Assembly (NCBI GenBank): GCA_946480915.1
Contig: CAMLLO010000020.1
Span: forward strand, 1-64,000
DNA from: an uncultured Sphingobacteriaceae bacterium
Lineage (GTDB): Bacteria > Bacteroidota > Bacteroidia > Sphingobacteriales > Sphingobacteriaceae
Length of the DNA: 64,000 bases
Reading direction: 5' to 3'
Part shown: positions 44,496 to 53,388 of the stretch, in pieces
Layout of the letters: each line of letters opens with the position of its first letter
Numbering within the stretch: position 1 is the first letter of the stretch
Notes under the pieces: generated by a model
Told to the model about the DNA's origin: nothing
What the model saw: only the letters and a program-made list of their open reading frames with translations
The model's database searches: none
Made by a program: the position numbers and the translations under genes

Positions 44496-44900
44496 ATGAA
44501 ATCTGTTAATTACCTTGGTTTACTCGGATCGATACTTATCATTGCGGGAGCAGTAAGTCCGATGCTTCACATTCCAATTATTGGAAACTGGAACTATTAT
44601 GATATAGATGTAGCATTGGCATCTATAGTAATGACCTTAGCTGCCTTAGGTTTAATCGCATCACTTGTCAATAAACCTGGTTTGTTGCGTTTTTCGGGCT
44701 GGGCGTCCCTGATTGTAATCCTGTTCACTCTTGCAGCCGTTTATTTCAAAGTAAACGATTACTTTAGTTTCATCCCTTTCAAAAAGCTGGCAAATCTTGC
44801 CTCAAGAATTGTACACTACCGCTGGACTGGTTGGATCTTATTGATTTTAGGTGCAGTTGTGTCAATTATTGGTTCAAGAAGGAAGAAAGTTATCGGTTAA
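44496..44900 (+). CDS. Four-helix membrane protein, function unknown
   Basis: A 134-aa protein with four hydrophobic segments (about 5-25, 38-56, 66-86, 106-128), a Gly-rich first helix (LGLLGSILIIAGAVSPML) and a basic C-terminal end (SRRKKVIG). No known motif. The stop codon overlaps the stop of the convergent alkyltransferase in TTAA, so the two genes share no room for a terminator. Confidence 0.55.
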   Translation: MKSVNYLGLLGSILIIAGAVSPMLHIPIIGNWNYYDIDVALASIVMTLAALGLIASLVNKPGLLRFSGWASLIVILFTLAAVYFKVNDYFSFIPFKKLANLASRIVHYRWTGWILLILGAVVSIIGSRRKKVIG

Positions 44901-45376
44901 AATAGTAATGAGGCTTGGCCGATATTCATCATCCGGGCCTCATGCTCTAAAAGCCATTTCTTTCTCCACAAGCCTCCTGCGTACCCAACTAAATCGCCGC
45001 TACTGCCGATAACCCTGTGGCAGGGAATTACAATCATCAGTTTGTTTTTCCCATTTGCAGACGCAATTGCCCTTATAGCCAGCGGCGAATTCATTCTTTT
45101 TGAAAGTGCTGCATAACTAATTGGTTTGCCCGGCTCAATCTTAACAAGCTCATTCCAAACTCTCCTTTGAAAATCTGTCCCTGTTTGTTCTACCAGGAAA
45201 TCAAAAGAAATTCGTTTCCCATTAAAATATTCTTGTAGCTGAACCTTCGCGTATTCTGTTATTTCCCCTGGATTTTCATCCACCTCGTCTCCATCAAACC
45301 CAATAAAACTTAATGACTCTTGAGATGATTTTATTAAAAGCATACCGATCGGCGTATCCAGTTTAGAACAAAACAT
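44897..45376 (-). CDS. ogt: O6-alkylguanine-DNA alkyltransferase (Ogt/MGMT)
   Basis: A 159-aa suicide DNA-repair protein removing alkyl groups from O6-guanine. The active-site IPCHRVIG has acceptor Cys119. The DNA-binding helix-turn-helix is IRAIASANGKNKL, and FQRRVWNELVKIEPGKPISYAALSKRM is the typical preceding region. The N-terminal domain is the short Ogt form, without the Ada zinc domain. The start is ATG at 45376. Confidence 0.93.
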   Translation of the reverse strand: MFCSKLDTPIGMLLIKSSQESLSFIGFDGDEVDENPGEITEYAKVQLQEYFNGKRISFDFLVEQTGTDFQRRVWNELVKIEPGKPISYAALSKRMNSPLAIRAIASANGKNKLMIVIPCHRVIGSSGDLVGYAGGLWRKKWLLEHEARMMNIGQASLLF

Positions 45377-45443
45377 AGCTTAAATTAAATTTCATTTTAG
45401 AATAAAACAAACTTCGAAACCAATTCAACCAATAACAAATCTT

Positions 45444-45451
45444 TATCTTTG
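45444..45451 (+). promoter_or_regulatory. -7 element directly before ccmB
   Basis: TATCTTTG matches TAnnTTTG and ends 5 bp before the ATG at 45457, again suggesting a very short leader. Confidence 0.5.
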
Positions 45452-45456
45452 AACCG

Positions 45457-46116
45457 ATGAATTTATTTGGTCAGGTAAAGTTTTTAATCCAGAAAGAGAT
45501 AATCCTTGAATGGCGGTCAAAATACGCTTTAAATGGGATTTTACTGTACGTGGTTTCAACTATTTTTGTGTGTTTTTTATCGTTTAAGCAAATAAATCCA
45601 ATAACATGGAATGCACTATTTTGGATAATCATGTTATTTGCGTCTGTTAATGCAATCGCGAAAAGCTTCATACAGGAAAATAAGGGCCGGCAACTTTATT
45701 ACTACAGTATAGCCAGTGCGAAAGCTGTAATTCTATCAAAAATAATATATAATATTTTCCTCATGTTGTTGCTATCAACGATTGCAATCGTGTTTTATAT
45801 GCTGGTTTTTCACAATCCAATAGGTGATCCGGTATTCTACTTATTGGCTGTGTTAATAGGTAGCATAAGTTTTGCCACAGTATTTACGATGATTTCGGGA
45901 ATCGCATCAAAAGCAAGCAACAGTGGTGCTTTAATGGCGATATTAAGTTTTCCTGTGATTATTCCATTGCTTATGGTGCTGATAAAATTTTCAAAAAATG
46001 CAATGGACGGCTTGGACCGAAGCGTGAGCTTAAATGAAATTGGCGTACTGGCTGCCATTAACTTAATCGTTGTAACGGTATCTCTGCTTCTTTTTCCTTT
46101 TTTATGGAAGGAATGA
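45457..46116 (+). CDS. ccmB: Haem exporter-type permease CcmB
   Basis: A 219-aa polytopic membrane protein of the CcmB family, part of the ABC complex used in cytochrome c maturation. LIQKEIILEWRSKYALNGILLYVVST at the N-terminus and LFWIIMLFASVNAIAKSFIQENKGRQLYYY are the family pattern; about six hydrophobic segments follow. No ccmA ATPase lies next to it in this window, so it must be elsewhere. A methyltransferase on the other strand separates it from ccmC. Confidence 0.88.
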   Translation: MNLFGQVKFLIQKEIILEWRSKYALNGILLYVVSTIFVCFLSFKQINPITWNALFWIIMLFASVNAIAKSFIQENKGRQLYYYSIASAKAVILSKIIYNIFLMLLLSTIAIVFYMLVFHNPIGDPVFYLLAVLIGSISFATVFTMISGIASKASNSGALMAILSFPVIIPLLMVLIKFSKNAMDGLDRSVSLNEIGVLAAINLIVVTVSLLLFPFLWKE

Positions 46117-46129
46117 TAGTCTCGCAAAC

Positions 46130-46255
46130 TTATATGTTGTAAAAAGCATATATAGACGCTAGACTCGCGCCTGCGGCAAGTAGAACTATAATTGAATCTC
46201 TAAAACCCCGGACAATAAATTTAGCTTCATTAGCTATAGATGTTTTTTTCATCAT
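46130..46255 (-). CDS. Possible 41-aa small membrane protein
   Basis: An ATG-ATG-started frame encodes MMKKTSIANEAKFIVRGFRD followed by SIIVLLAAGASLASIYAFY, one clear transmembrane helix with a basic N-terminus. It lies in the otherwise empty 220-bp gap between ccmB and the minus-strand methyltransferase. The composition is protein-like, but at this length chance cannot be excluded. Confidence 0.35.
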   Translation of the reverse strand: MMKKTSIANEAKFIVRGFRDSIIVLLAAGASLASIYAFYNI

Positions 46256-46335
46256 TCTGCGTTTTATTAAATAACCAAAAAATGGCCTTCAAGTTTCAGA
46301 ATAATGGAAATCTAATAATCAGACTGGTGAGCGTT

Positions 46336-47106
46336 TTATTTTTCTACAATGCCAACCCTGGCGAAAACCCTGAATCGAATTTTCTTATTTTCATTCCCGG
46401 CCCAAAATGGACTTAATTGAATTCTAAATTCATCTATTGGATTTACACCATTTGCTTCAATGAAATTTTGAACGGAGGACCATGAGTTTAAGTATCCAAG
46501 TAATTGTTCAAAATCCCAGTTCACAACAATCTCGAACTTTGGCACTTCAAACTCCTTAAATGGGAACGCGATAGACTCATATTCATCCTCAATAAGTTTA
46601 CGCTCCACATCCCAGTATGTATTTAATGTTTCGCTGTACAGTTTGTCGATGATCCGGTCAATTTCTGACGAAATCCTTAAAAGATTATATCCCCAGATCG
46701 CTACAACCGCATTCGGCTTAGCCACTCTTTGAGCTTCTTTAAAAAAGCTATCCATATCAAACCAATGAACAGCCTGTGCCGCGGTAATCAAATCAATGCT
46801 GTTATCGGCAAAATCAGTTTCTTCGGCTCGGCTTAAAGAATAGATTATATTATCTCTGATACTTGCTTCCTTTAACTGATTTCCACTGATATCCGTGGCA
46901 TAAACCTTTTTGAATTTTTCAGAAAGTTCAACGGCAACTTGTCCATTTCCCGTACCGCAATCCCAGGCGGCATCGAAATTCTGAACTTTGCTATATAAAA
47001 AGCCATATAATAATGCGGGATAATGAGGTCTGAATTTTTGATACTGTTTAGCTTGAGCGGAAAATTTATCCTTGCTTTTTTTCACGATGTATGTCAGTTT
47101 GATCAC
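46336..47106 (-). CDS. Class I SAM-dependent methyltransferase
   Basis: A 256-aa methyltransferase of the Methyltransf_11 type. AWDCGTGNGQVAVEL is motif I for SAM binding, VYATDISGNQLKEA is motif II, and LITAAQAVHWFDMDSFFKEAQRVAKPNAVVAIWGY covers the post-I motifs. The AQAVHWF signature is common in small-molecule methyltransferases of unknown substrate. The start is GTG 47106 or a second GTG at 47085 that gives the more family-like KKSKDKFSAQAKQY. It interrupts the ccm cluster on the opposite strand and probably has no role in it. Confidence 0.85.
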   Translation of the reverse strand: MIKLTYIVKKSKDKFSAQAKQYQKFRPHYPALLYGFLYSKVQNFDAAWDCGTGNGQVAVELSEKFKKVYATDISGNQLKEASIRDNIIYSLSRAEETDFADNSIDLITAAQAVHWFDMDSFFKEAQRVAKPNAVVAIWGYNLLRISSEIDRIIDKLYSETLNTYWDVERKLIEDEYESIAFPFKEFEVPKFEIVVNWDFEQLLGYLNSWSSVQNFIEANGVNPIDEFRIQLSPFWAGNENKKIRFRVFARVGIVEK

Positions 47107-47155
47107 ACCAAAGTTAATATATATTAAGGTCGGATTAAATGATATGATATTTCAT

Positions 47156-47186
47156 TTTGATGCACGGTCGCTGTTTTTTACATTTG
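47156..47186 (+). promoter_or_regulatory. Full Bacteroidota-type promoter of ccmC
   Basis: TTTG (47156-47159) and TACATTTG (47179-47186) with a 19-bp spacer fit the -33 TTTG and -7 TAnnTTTG consensus well. The ATG at 47205 follows 18 bp later. Confidence 0.6.
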
Positions 47187-47204
47187 GGCATTAATTAAAG
47201 AAAT

Positions 47205-47867
47205 ATGAAAGAAAACTGGTGGAAATTACTTGCCTCAGTTTTAGTGCTCTACTCTTTGGTAGCGGGGTTGCTGATAGACGTTCCTGCATTACCAATTTTA
47301 CACGAAACTATTCGAAATCTGTTTTATCACGTTCCGATGTGGTTCTCAATGATTTTGCTGTACCTTATCTCGGTAATTTATAGCATTAAATATTTAGGAT
47401 CTGGCAAAACCAATCACGATTTAATAGCGGTAGAGAGTGTAAATACTGGTGTGCTGTTTTGCATTTTAGGCTTAGGCTCCGGAATGCTTTGGGCTAATAT
47501 TACCTGGGGAGAGCCATGGCCTAACGATCCAAAATTAAACGGCGCCGCTATATCGACTTTAATGTATATGGCTTACCTGGTGCTTAGAAATTCGATTGAT
47601 GAAGAACAAAAACGGGCCAAAATATCCGCGGTTTATAACATATTCGCATTCCCTGTAATGATTGTACTGTTATTCATTTTACCACGTATGACAGACTCTC
47701 TGCATCCCGGGAACGGAGGAAACCCCGGCTTTTCGGGCTATGATCTGGATGATAAAATGAAACTTGTATTTCGTCCGGCAGTATTAGGCTGGATGCTTGT
47801 TGGCACCTGGATTATGACAATACGATATCGTATTCGCAAATTAGAAAACACACAAAACTCGAATTGA
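47205..47867 (+). CDS. ccmC: Haem handling protein CcmC/CcsA-like
   Basis: A 220-aa polytopic membrane protein of the haem handling family used in cytochrome c maturation. HVPMWFSMILLYLISVIYSIKY supplies one of the conserved His residues, and the tryptophan-rich loop reads WANITWGEPWPNDPKLNGAA, a form I recognise from Bacteroidota CcmC. The loop lacks the long WGxxWxWD run of proteobacterial CcmC. The stop codon overlaps the next start in TGATG. It probably delivers haem to CcmE. Confidence 0.88.
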   Translation: MKENWWKLLASVLVLYSLVAGLLIDVPALPILHETIRNLFYHVPMWFSMILLYLISVIYSIKYLGSGKTNHDLIAVESVNTGVLFCILGLGSGMLWANITWGEPWPNDPKLNGAAISTLMYMAYLVLRNSIDEEQKRAKISAVYNIFAFPVMIVLLFILPRMTDSLHPGNGGNPGFSGYDLDDKMKLVFRPAVLGWMLVGTWIMTIRYRIRKLENTQNSN

Positions 47868-48067
47868 TGAAAACATTACTTAGCATTTTTGCACTTCTAT
47901 TATTATTTATCCAAACCCAGGCACAAGAGGTAGAAATGGCTACCGGCTTAAGAGGTTCTGGTAAGATATATGTAGTAGTAATTGTAATCAGCATTATCTT
48001 CCTTGGTCTTTTTGTTTATCTATTTTCTATTGACAGGCGTTTAAAAAAACTCGAGAAGAAAGATTAA
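47867..48067 (+). CDS. ccmD: CcmD-like small membrane protein
   Basis: A 66-aa protein with an N-terminal hydrophobic segment (signal-like, LLSIFALLLLFIQTQAQE), then one transmembrane helix (KIYVVVIVISIIFLGLFVYLFSI) and a basic tail (RRLKKLEKKD). This matches the CcmD type that helps release holo-CcmE. Its start overlaps the ccmC stop (TGATG), supporting a shared role. It is longer than many CcmD proteins because of the signal-like N-terminus. Confidence 0.72.
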   Translation: MKTLLSIFALLLLFIQTQAQEVEMATGLRGSGKIYVVVIVISIIFLGLFVYLFSIDRRLKKLEKKD

Positions 48068-48188
48068 AGCTTCTTAACCCCATCGGGAACTTTTTCTATC
48101 TTTTTTCGTTCAGGTTATAAATGCTTCTTGTTTTGTATTATGAGTATCGCTATACTTACCGCATTCAAACGAGATATAACCCTATATT

Positions 48189-49619
48189 ATGGCGAAAGAT
48201 ATTATAAACCCTAATCCATCTGGCTTTTTTGATGACGTTTGTGCTTATTTTGACCATGCGGCACAATTTACAACACATTCCCCCGGACTACTGAATCAAA
48301 TCAAAGCATGTAATAGTGTTTATCACTTCCGTTTTCCGATCAGAAAGGGTAATGCTGTGGAAGTGATTGATGGGTGGCGGGTAGAGCACTCAAATCATAT
48401 GTCGCCAACAAAAGGGGGCATCCGCATTAGCGAAATCGTGAATCAGGATGAAGTGATGGCTTTATCGGCATTAATGACGTATAAATGTGCTATTGTAAAT
48501 GTACCCTTTGGTGGTGCAAAAGGCGGGATTAGAATTAACCCCAAAAATTATTCTCTCGCCGAACTTGAAAATATAACCCGAAGGTATACTGTAGAATTAA
48601 TTAAGAAAAACTTTATTGGTCCGGCCATTGATGTTCCTGCACCTGATTATGGTTCTGGTGAACGGGAAATGAGCTGGATAGCCGATACATATTTAACCAT
48701 GAATCCGGGGCAGCTAGATGCTTTGGGTTGTGTAACTGGAAAACCTTTAGCACTCCATGGAATACACGGACGGAAAGAAGCGACTGGTCGAGGTGTCGCT
48801 ATTGCAGTACGGGAATGTGTGAGTTTGGCTGAAGACATGCTGCCACTGGGACTGAGTACCGGTTTGGCAGGTAAACGTATTATCATTCAGGGTTTGGGTA
48901 ATGTGGGCTATCATTCCGCAAAATATCTCATAGAATTTGGGGCTACAATTGTTGGTCTTTGTGAATATGAGGGGGCCATTTACAATGATAATGGTCTTGA
49001 TTTGGAAGCTGTTATCGCCCATCGTAAAGAAACTGGATCAATATTAGGTTTTAACGGAGCAAAAGATTTTAAAAACTCTGCGGAAGGTTTAGAACAGGAA
49101 TGCGACATATTGGTGCCGGCTGCATTAGAAAACCAACTTACATTAAGCAATATCCAGAATATTAAAGCTAAGATTATCGCTGAAGGTGCCAATGGGCCAA
49201 CCTCACCTCAAGCTGCCGAAATATTTATTAAAAAAGGCGGGATAATTATTCCGGATATGTATTGCAATGCAGGCGGTGTAACTGTATCATACTTTGAGTG
49301 GCTAAAAAATCTTTCGCATGTAGCATTCGGCAGGATGGATAAACGCTATGAAGAAAATACCAGCTTGAACCTCATCAACCTGATGGAGAAAATGACAGGG
49401 GTTTCCTTGACTAAAGAACAAAAAAGTTTGGTCGTAAAAGGCCCTTCCGAACTTGAGTTAGTTAATTCAGGCTTAGAAGAAACAATGATCAGATCGTACC
49501 ATGAGATACGGAATATAAAGCAAAGTAATCCTAAAATTAACGATCTGCGGACCGCTGCTTTTGTTGGCTCTATCGACAAAATAGCTGTATCCTATATGAA
49601 TTTGGGTATCTGGCCGTAA
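48189..49619 (+). CDS. Glutamate dehydrogenase (Glu/Leu/Phe/Val dehydrogenase family)
   Basis: A 476-aa cytoplasmic enzyme interconverting glutamate and 2-oxoglutarate plus ammonium. [41 protein letters not shown] includes the substrate-binding and catalytic Lys residues, and [17 protein letters not shown] the Asp region. The NAD(P)-binding Rossmann domain has [20 protein letters not shown]. It lies between ccmD and ccmE with no obvious link to haem, probably an old insertion in the cluster. Coenzyme choice is not readable. Confidence 0.9.
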   Translation: MAKDIINPNPSGFFDDVCAYFDHAAQFTTHSPGLLNQIKACNSVYHFRFPIRKGNAVEVIDGWRVEHSNHMSPTKGGIRISEIVNQDEVMALSALMTYKCAIVNVPFGGAKGGIRINPKNYSLAELENITRRYTVELIKKNFIGPAIDVPAPDYGSGEREMSWIADTYLTMNPGQLDALGCVTGKPLALHGIHGRKEATGRGVAIAVRECVSLAEDMLPLGLSTGLAGKRIIIQGLGNVGYHSAKYLIEFGATIVGLCEYEGAIYNDNGLDLEAVIAHRKETGSILGFNGAKDFKNSAEGLEQECDILVPAALENQLTLSNIQNIKAKIIAEGANGPTSPQAAEIFIKKGGIIIPDMYCNAGGVTVSYFEWLKNLSHVAFGRMDKRYEENTSLNLINLMEKMTGVSLTKEQKSLVVKGPSELELVNSGLEETMIRSYHEIRNIKQSNPKINDLRTAAFVGSIDKIAVSYMNLGIWP

Positions 49620-49695
49620 CCAATGTGAATTTATTTAGAATAATTCTTAATAAATATAGCGTTTGATAATAGTCTAATGAATGATTAAGGTTTTG

Positions 49696-49703
49696 TAATT
49701 TTG
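49696..49703 (+). promoter_or_regulatory. Putative -7 element of ccmE
   Basis: TAATTTTG matches TAnnTTTG, 39 bp before the ATG at 49743. A TTTG at 49662-49665 is too far upstream (30 bp) to be a good -33 element. Confidence 0.4.
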
Positions 49704-49742
49704 TGAATCCAATTTCGTTTAGAAAGAAAGTTTTAGAAATTC

Positions 49743-50144
49743 ATGAAAAGGAGCTCAATCATTGGAATTATCATCATTGCAATTGCAATTGGTGCAATAA
49801 TAAGCACATATGCGGATTCAAGCACTTACGGGACTTTTTCTGATGCGCAGGAAACAACCTCTGAATTGCATGTTGTAGGAAAGCTAGATAAAGAAAAAGA
49901 ACTGACTTACAATCCTCAAAAAGACGCCAATTATTTTGCTTTCCATATGAAAGATAATAATGGCAAGGAGTGTAAAGTAGTTTTCAATGGCACTAAACCG
50001 CAGGATTTTGAGCGTTCAGAACAAATTGTTTTAACCGGTAAAATGGTGAACGGAGAATTTCATGCTTCGAAAATTCTTATGAAATGCCCGTCAAAATACA
50101 ACAAAGACCAAATTGAAGTTCAAGAAGTAAATTCTGCTTCTTAA
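49743..50144 (+). CDS. ccmE: Cytochrome c maturation protein CcmE, Cys variant
   Basis: A 133-aa haem chaperone with one N-terminal membrane anchor (about residues 5-22) and a periplasmic OB-like barrel (LHVVGKLDKEKELTY, VLTGKMVNGEFHASKIL). In the standard protein haem is bound covalently by His in HxxxY. Here the site reads LMKCPSKY, so Cys115 takes the place of His and Tyr119 is kept. This is the CxxxY form known from some archaea and sulphate reducers, and I believe usual in Bacteroidota. It is followed 13 bp later by ccmF. Confidence 0.87.
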   Translation: MKRSSIIGIIIIAIAIGAIISTYADSSTYGTFSDAQETTSELHVVGKLDKEKELTYNPQKDANYFAFHMKDNNGKECKVVFNGTKPQDFERSEQIVLTGKMVNGEFHASKILMKCPSKYNKDQIEVQEVNSAS

Positions 50145-50157
50145 TTAATCGTTTTAC

Positions 50158-52596
50158 ATGGATACACAATTTGCGGGTGAACACCTGCTTCCCGGTCACT
50201 TGGGCCAGTTCTTCATTATATTATCTTTCGGTACTGCACTCTTAGCCACGATCTCGTATTATTTTGCAACAATAAAAGATGTGCTCGATGATTCCTGGCA
50301 ACGAATTGCACGTATTGCCTGCAGATTGAACTTTGTATCTGTCGTAGGTGTTGGCGCTTGCCTGTTTTACATTATCTACAACCATTATTTTGAATATCAC
50401 TATGCCTGGGCTCATTCGTCCAAAACTTTACCAACCTATTATATAATTTCCTGCTTTTGGGAGGGACAGGAGGGAAGTTTCTGGCTATGGATGTTCTGGC
50501 AGTCGGTGTTATCCACCATTTTAATCTGGAAGGCAAAAAGCTGGGAAAATTCTGTAATGACAACGGTTATGTTGTCGCAAACTTTTATAGCCTCCATGCT
50601 TCTTGGCGTTGAGCTATTTGGAACCAGGATTGGCAGTTCTCCCTTCATTCTTCTGCGCGATGCTATTGATGGACCCATCTTTTCACGACCCGATTATTTG
50701 ACTTTGATTCCTGATGGCAATGGATTGAATCCCTTGTTGCAAAATTACTGGATGGTTATTCACCCTCCAACACTTTTCCTCGGCTTTGCTTCTATGATAG
50801 TGCCTTTTGCTTACGCAATTGCCGGTCTTTGGCAAAAACGTCATAAAGAATGGCCGACAGCAGCGCTTCCATGGGCTCTTTTTGCTGTTATGGTTTTAGG
50901 AACGGGAATTATAATGGGCGCATTCTGGGCCTATGAAGCACTTAATTTTGGCGGATTCTGGGCATGGGATCCTGTCGAAAATGCCTCCATCATACCATGG
51001 CTGATGCTTATTGCGGCTGTCCACGTAATTTTAGCCTACAAAAGTTCCGGACATTCTTATTTCACTGCTACATTCTTAACAATTATAAGTTTTGTACTGG
51101 TTTTATATGCTTCATTTTTAACAAGAAGCGGCATTCTAGGAGAAACATCGGTTCACGCCTTTACTGATCTTGGTATGTTTGGTCATTTACTTTTATATCT
51201 GGCAGTTTTTGCAGTGATTCCCATTGTTCTGATTGTTGTAAGATGGAAGGGAATGCCGATAACCCAAAAAGATGAAGAAACCTATTCCAGGGAGTTCTGG
51301 CTGTTTATTGGAGCTCTGGTTTTAACGGTATCATGTATACAAGTAATCGGAACAACATCAATACCGGTTTTTAATGCAGTTTTTGGAACGAAAGTAGCCC
51401 CACCTCCGGATGTAATTCAGCACTATAATAAATGGCAGGTCCCCTTCGCGGTAATCGTCGCAATTATTTCGGGTTTCACGCAATTTTTAAAGTATCGCAA
51501 TACCGATATAAAAAAGTTTTGGAAGAAGGTTTTAATTTCCGTAATAGTCGCTGCTGTTATAACGGCAGGCTTTGTCTACATAGCCAAAGTTTACGCAAAT
51601 TTGATGTACATCTTATTGACCTTTGCCGGGACGTTCTCAATTGTTGCGAATTTTGATATTCTACTTGATGCGTTAAAAGGCAAGTGGAAACTTGCAGGAT
51701 CATCGGTTGCTCACATTGGTTTTGCTCTACTGCTTATCGGAGCCTTGGTTTCCGCCGCTACAAGCGACGTGGTTTCTGTCAACAGCACAGGATCAATTGC
51801 AGTAGAAGGATTTGATAAGGTTGAAAAACCCCGCGAAAACTTAATGCTTTATCAGGGCGAGCCAATGAAGATGGATAAGTATACCATAACTTATGTTGGC
51901 GATTCTGTGAAGGGTCCAAATGTTTACTATAAGGTTAATTATAAAGCTATTGATCAAAAGTCGGGAAAAATTGAAGAGGAGTTTAACCTTTTTCCCAATG
52001 CACAGCAAAATCCTAAAATGGGTTTGATCGCTTCGCCTGATACCCGTCATTATTTAACCTATGATATCTATACTCATGCTACTGCCGCTCCTCCAATAGA
52101 AGACAAACACGAAGCACATGAAGGACATTCAGATGAAGAAGAATATGATAACCCCATAATTAAAGAGGTTTCGCCCGGTGATACTGTCGGCTACTCCAAT
52201 GGAACGATCGTTGTAAAATCTGTTAACCGAAATGCTACTATTGAGAAAATTCCATTAACAGCAAATGATATGGCAGTAGGGATGGAGCTTGAGGTAATAA
52301 CGAAAGGAAAAACCTACACTGTCCAACCCCTGTATCTGATAAAAAATGGAAACAAGTTTGATTTCGGAAAAACTATTGACGAAGCAGGTTTAAAATTCCG
52401 TTTCTCAAATATTTATCCTGAAAAAGATAAACTAGAGCTAATGATCTATCAGAAACCATTGGCTCCTAAAAAATGGATAGTGCTTAAAGCTATCAAATTT
52501 CCATTTATCAATCTATTATGGGGTGGCACAATCATCATGGTTATCGGATTTCTACTTTCAATTTTCCGCAGACAAAAAGAGCTTAAGCGAGGCTAG
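50158..52596 (+). CDS. ccmF: Cytochrome c haem lyase CcmF
   Basis: An 812-aa polytopic membrane protein that ligates haem from CcmE to apocytochrome c. CFWEGQEGSFWLWMFWQ and the tryptophan-rich loop NFGGFWAWDPVENASIIPW are the haem-binding signatures; WMVIHPPTLFLGFA and AHIGFALLLIGAL carry conserved His residues. A large soluble part follows (about 545-780) before the last membrane helix. An acidic, His-rich patch HEAHEGHSDEEE near residue 660 lies in the periplasmic part and is unusual. The ccmG and ccmH genes are absent from the window. Confidence 0.92.
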   Translation: MDTQFAGEHLLPGHLGQFFIILSFGTALLATISYYFATIKDVLDDSWQRIARIACRLNFVSVVGVGACLFYIIYNHYFEYHYAWAHSSKTLPTYYIISCFWEGQEGSFWLWMFWQSVLSTILIWKAKSWENSVMTTVMLSQTFIASMLLGVELFGTRIGSSPFILLRDAIDGPIFSRPDYLTLIPDGNGLNPLLQNYWMVIHPPTLFLGFASMIVPFAYAIAGLWQKRHKEWPTAALPWALFAVMVLGTGIIMGAFWAYEALNFGGFWAWDPVENASIIPWLMLIAAVHVILAYKSSGHSYFTATFLTIISFVLVLYASFLTRSGILGETSVHAFTDLGMFGHLLLYLAVFAVIPIVLIVVRWKGMPITQKDEETYSREFWLFIGALVLTVSCIQVIGTTSIPVFNAVFGTKVAPPPDVIQHYNKWQVPFAVIVAIISGFTQFLKYRNTDIKKFWKKVLISVIVAAVITAGFVYIAKVYANLMYILLTFAGTFSIVANFDILLDALKGKWKLAGSSVAHIGFALLLIGALVSAATSDVVSVNSTGSIAVEGFDKVEKPRENLMLYQGEPMKMDKYTITYVGDSVKGPNVYYKVNYKAIDQKSGKIEEEFNLFPNAQQNPKMGLIASPDTRHYLTYDIYTHATAAPPIEDKHEAHEGHSDEEEYDNPIIKEVSPGDTVGYSNGTIVVKSVNRNATIEKIPLTANDMAVGMELEVITKGKTYTVQPLYLIKNGNKFDFGKTIDEAGLKFRFSNIYPEKDKLELMIYQKPLAPKKWIVLKAIKFPFINLLWGGTIIMVIGFLLSIFRRQKELKRG

Positions 52597-52599
52597 CTG

Positions 52600-53358
52600 A
52601 TGAAGATAGTGTTGCTTGGAAGTGGAAATGTGGCCACACATCTTGGTAAAGCATTAAAAGAAGGTGGTCACAAAATCGTGCAAGTTTGGAGCAGAACCTT
52701 TGCGCATGCTCAAGCTCTTGGCGAAAAACTTCAATGTGATTTTACCATTCATTTATCAGCAATAAGTGAGAGAGCTGATATCTACATTATAGCTGTAAGC
52801 GACGACGTAATTAATGAAATTGCGAGCAACTTTCCTTTTCAAGATAAAATGCTGGTTCATACATCAGGAACCACGAGCTTAGATATTCCGGGAATATCCG
52901 GAGTTTTTTATCCTTTGCAGACCTTTTCTAAACAAAAAGAGCTTGAATTTTCTAAAATTCCTATTGCTATAGAAGCACGGAATTCGGCACTTGCCGAACA
53001 GTTAAGTTCTCTGGCAATGTCGATATCGTCTAAGGTGGTGTACATGGATTCCGAACAGCGAAAAGCCTTACATATTGCGGCTGTTTTTGCTTGTAATTTC
53101 AGTAATCATTTGTACGCTATTGCTGATAAGATACTTTCTGACAATGGATTAGAATTCGATCTGATAAAACCACTGATTATGGAAACAGCTGAGAAAGTTC
53201 AACACAATTCTCCGGTTTCTGTGCAAACCGGACCGGCCGTCCGAAGAGATCAAACAACCCTGGATAAGCACCTGGATTTCTTGACCAACGTGCCATCTTT
53301 AAAAGAATTATATGAGCAATTAAGTCAAAGCATTATCAATTTCGATCAAAAAGTCTGA
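52600..53358 (+). CDS. Rossmann-fold DUF2520-type oxidoreductase-like protein
   Basis: A 252-aa protein with N-terminal NADP-binding motif IVLLGSGNVATHLGKALKEGG and a C-terminal helical domain (AAVFACNFSNHLYAIADKIL) typical of the DUF2520/F420-NADP-oxidoreductase-like family. Its start is 4 bp after the ccmF stop. Family members resemble ketopantoate or pyrroline-carboxylate reductases, but their substrate is unknown. The tight spacing implies co-transcription with ccmF. Confidence 0.8.
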   Translation: MKIVLLGSGNVATHLGKALKEGGHKIVQVWSRTFAHAQALGEKLQCDFTIHLSAISERADIYIIAVSDDVINEIASNFPFQDKMLVHTSGTTSLDIPGISGVFYPLQTFSKQKELEFSKIPIAIEARNSALAEQLSSLAMSISSKVVYMDSEQRKALHIAAVFACNFSNHLYAIADKILSDNGLEFDLIKPLIMETAEKVQHNSPVSVQTGPAVRRDQTTLDKHLDFLTNVPSLKELYEQLSQSIINFDQKV

Positions 53359-53375
53359 TGCCTGCTCATTTTTAT

Positions 53376-53383
53376 TAATTTTG
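53376..53383 (+). promoter_or_regulatory. -7 element before the ferredoxin gene
   Basis: TAATTTTG ends 5 bp before the ATG at 53389, giving a very short leader if used. Confidence 0.45.
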
Positions 53384-53388
53384 CGCCA

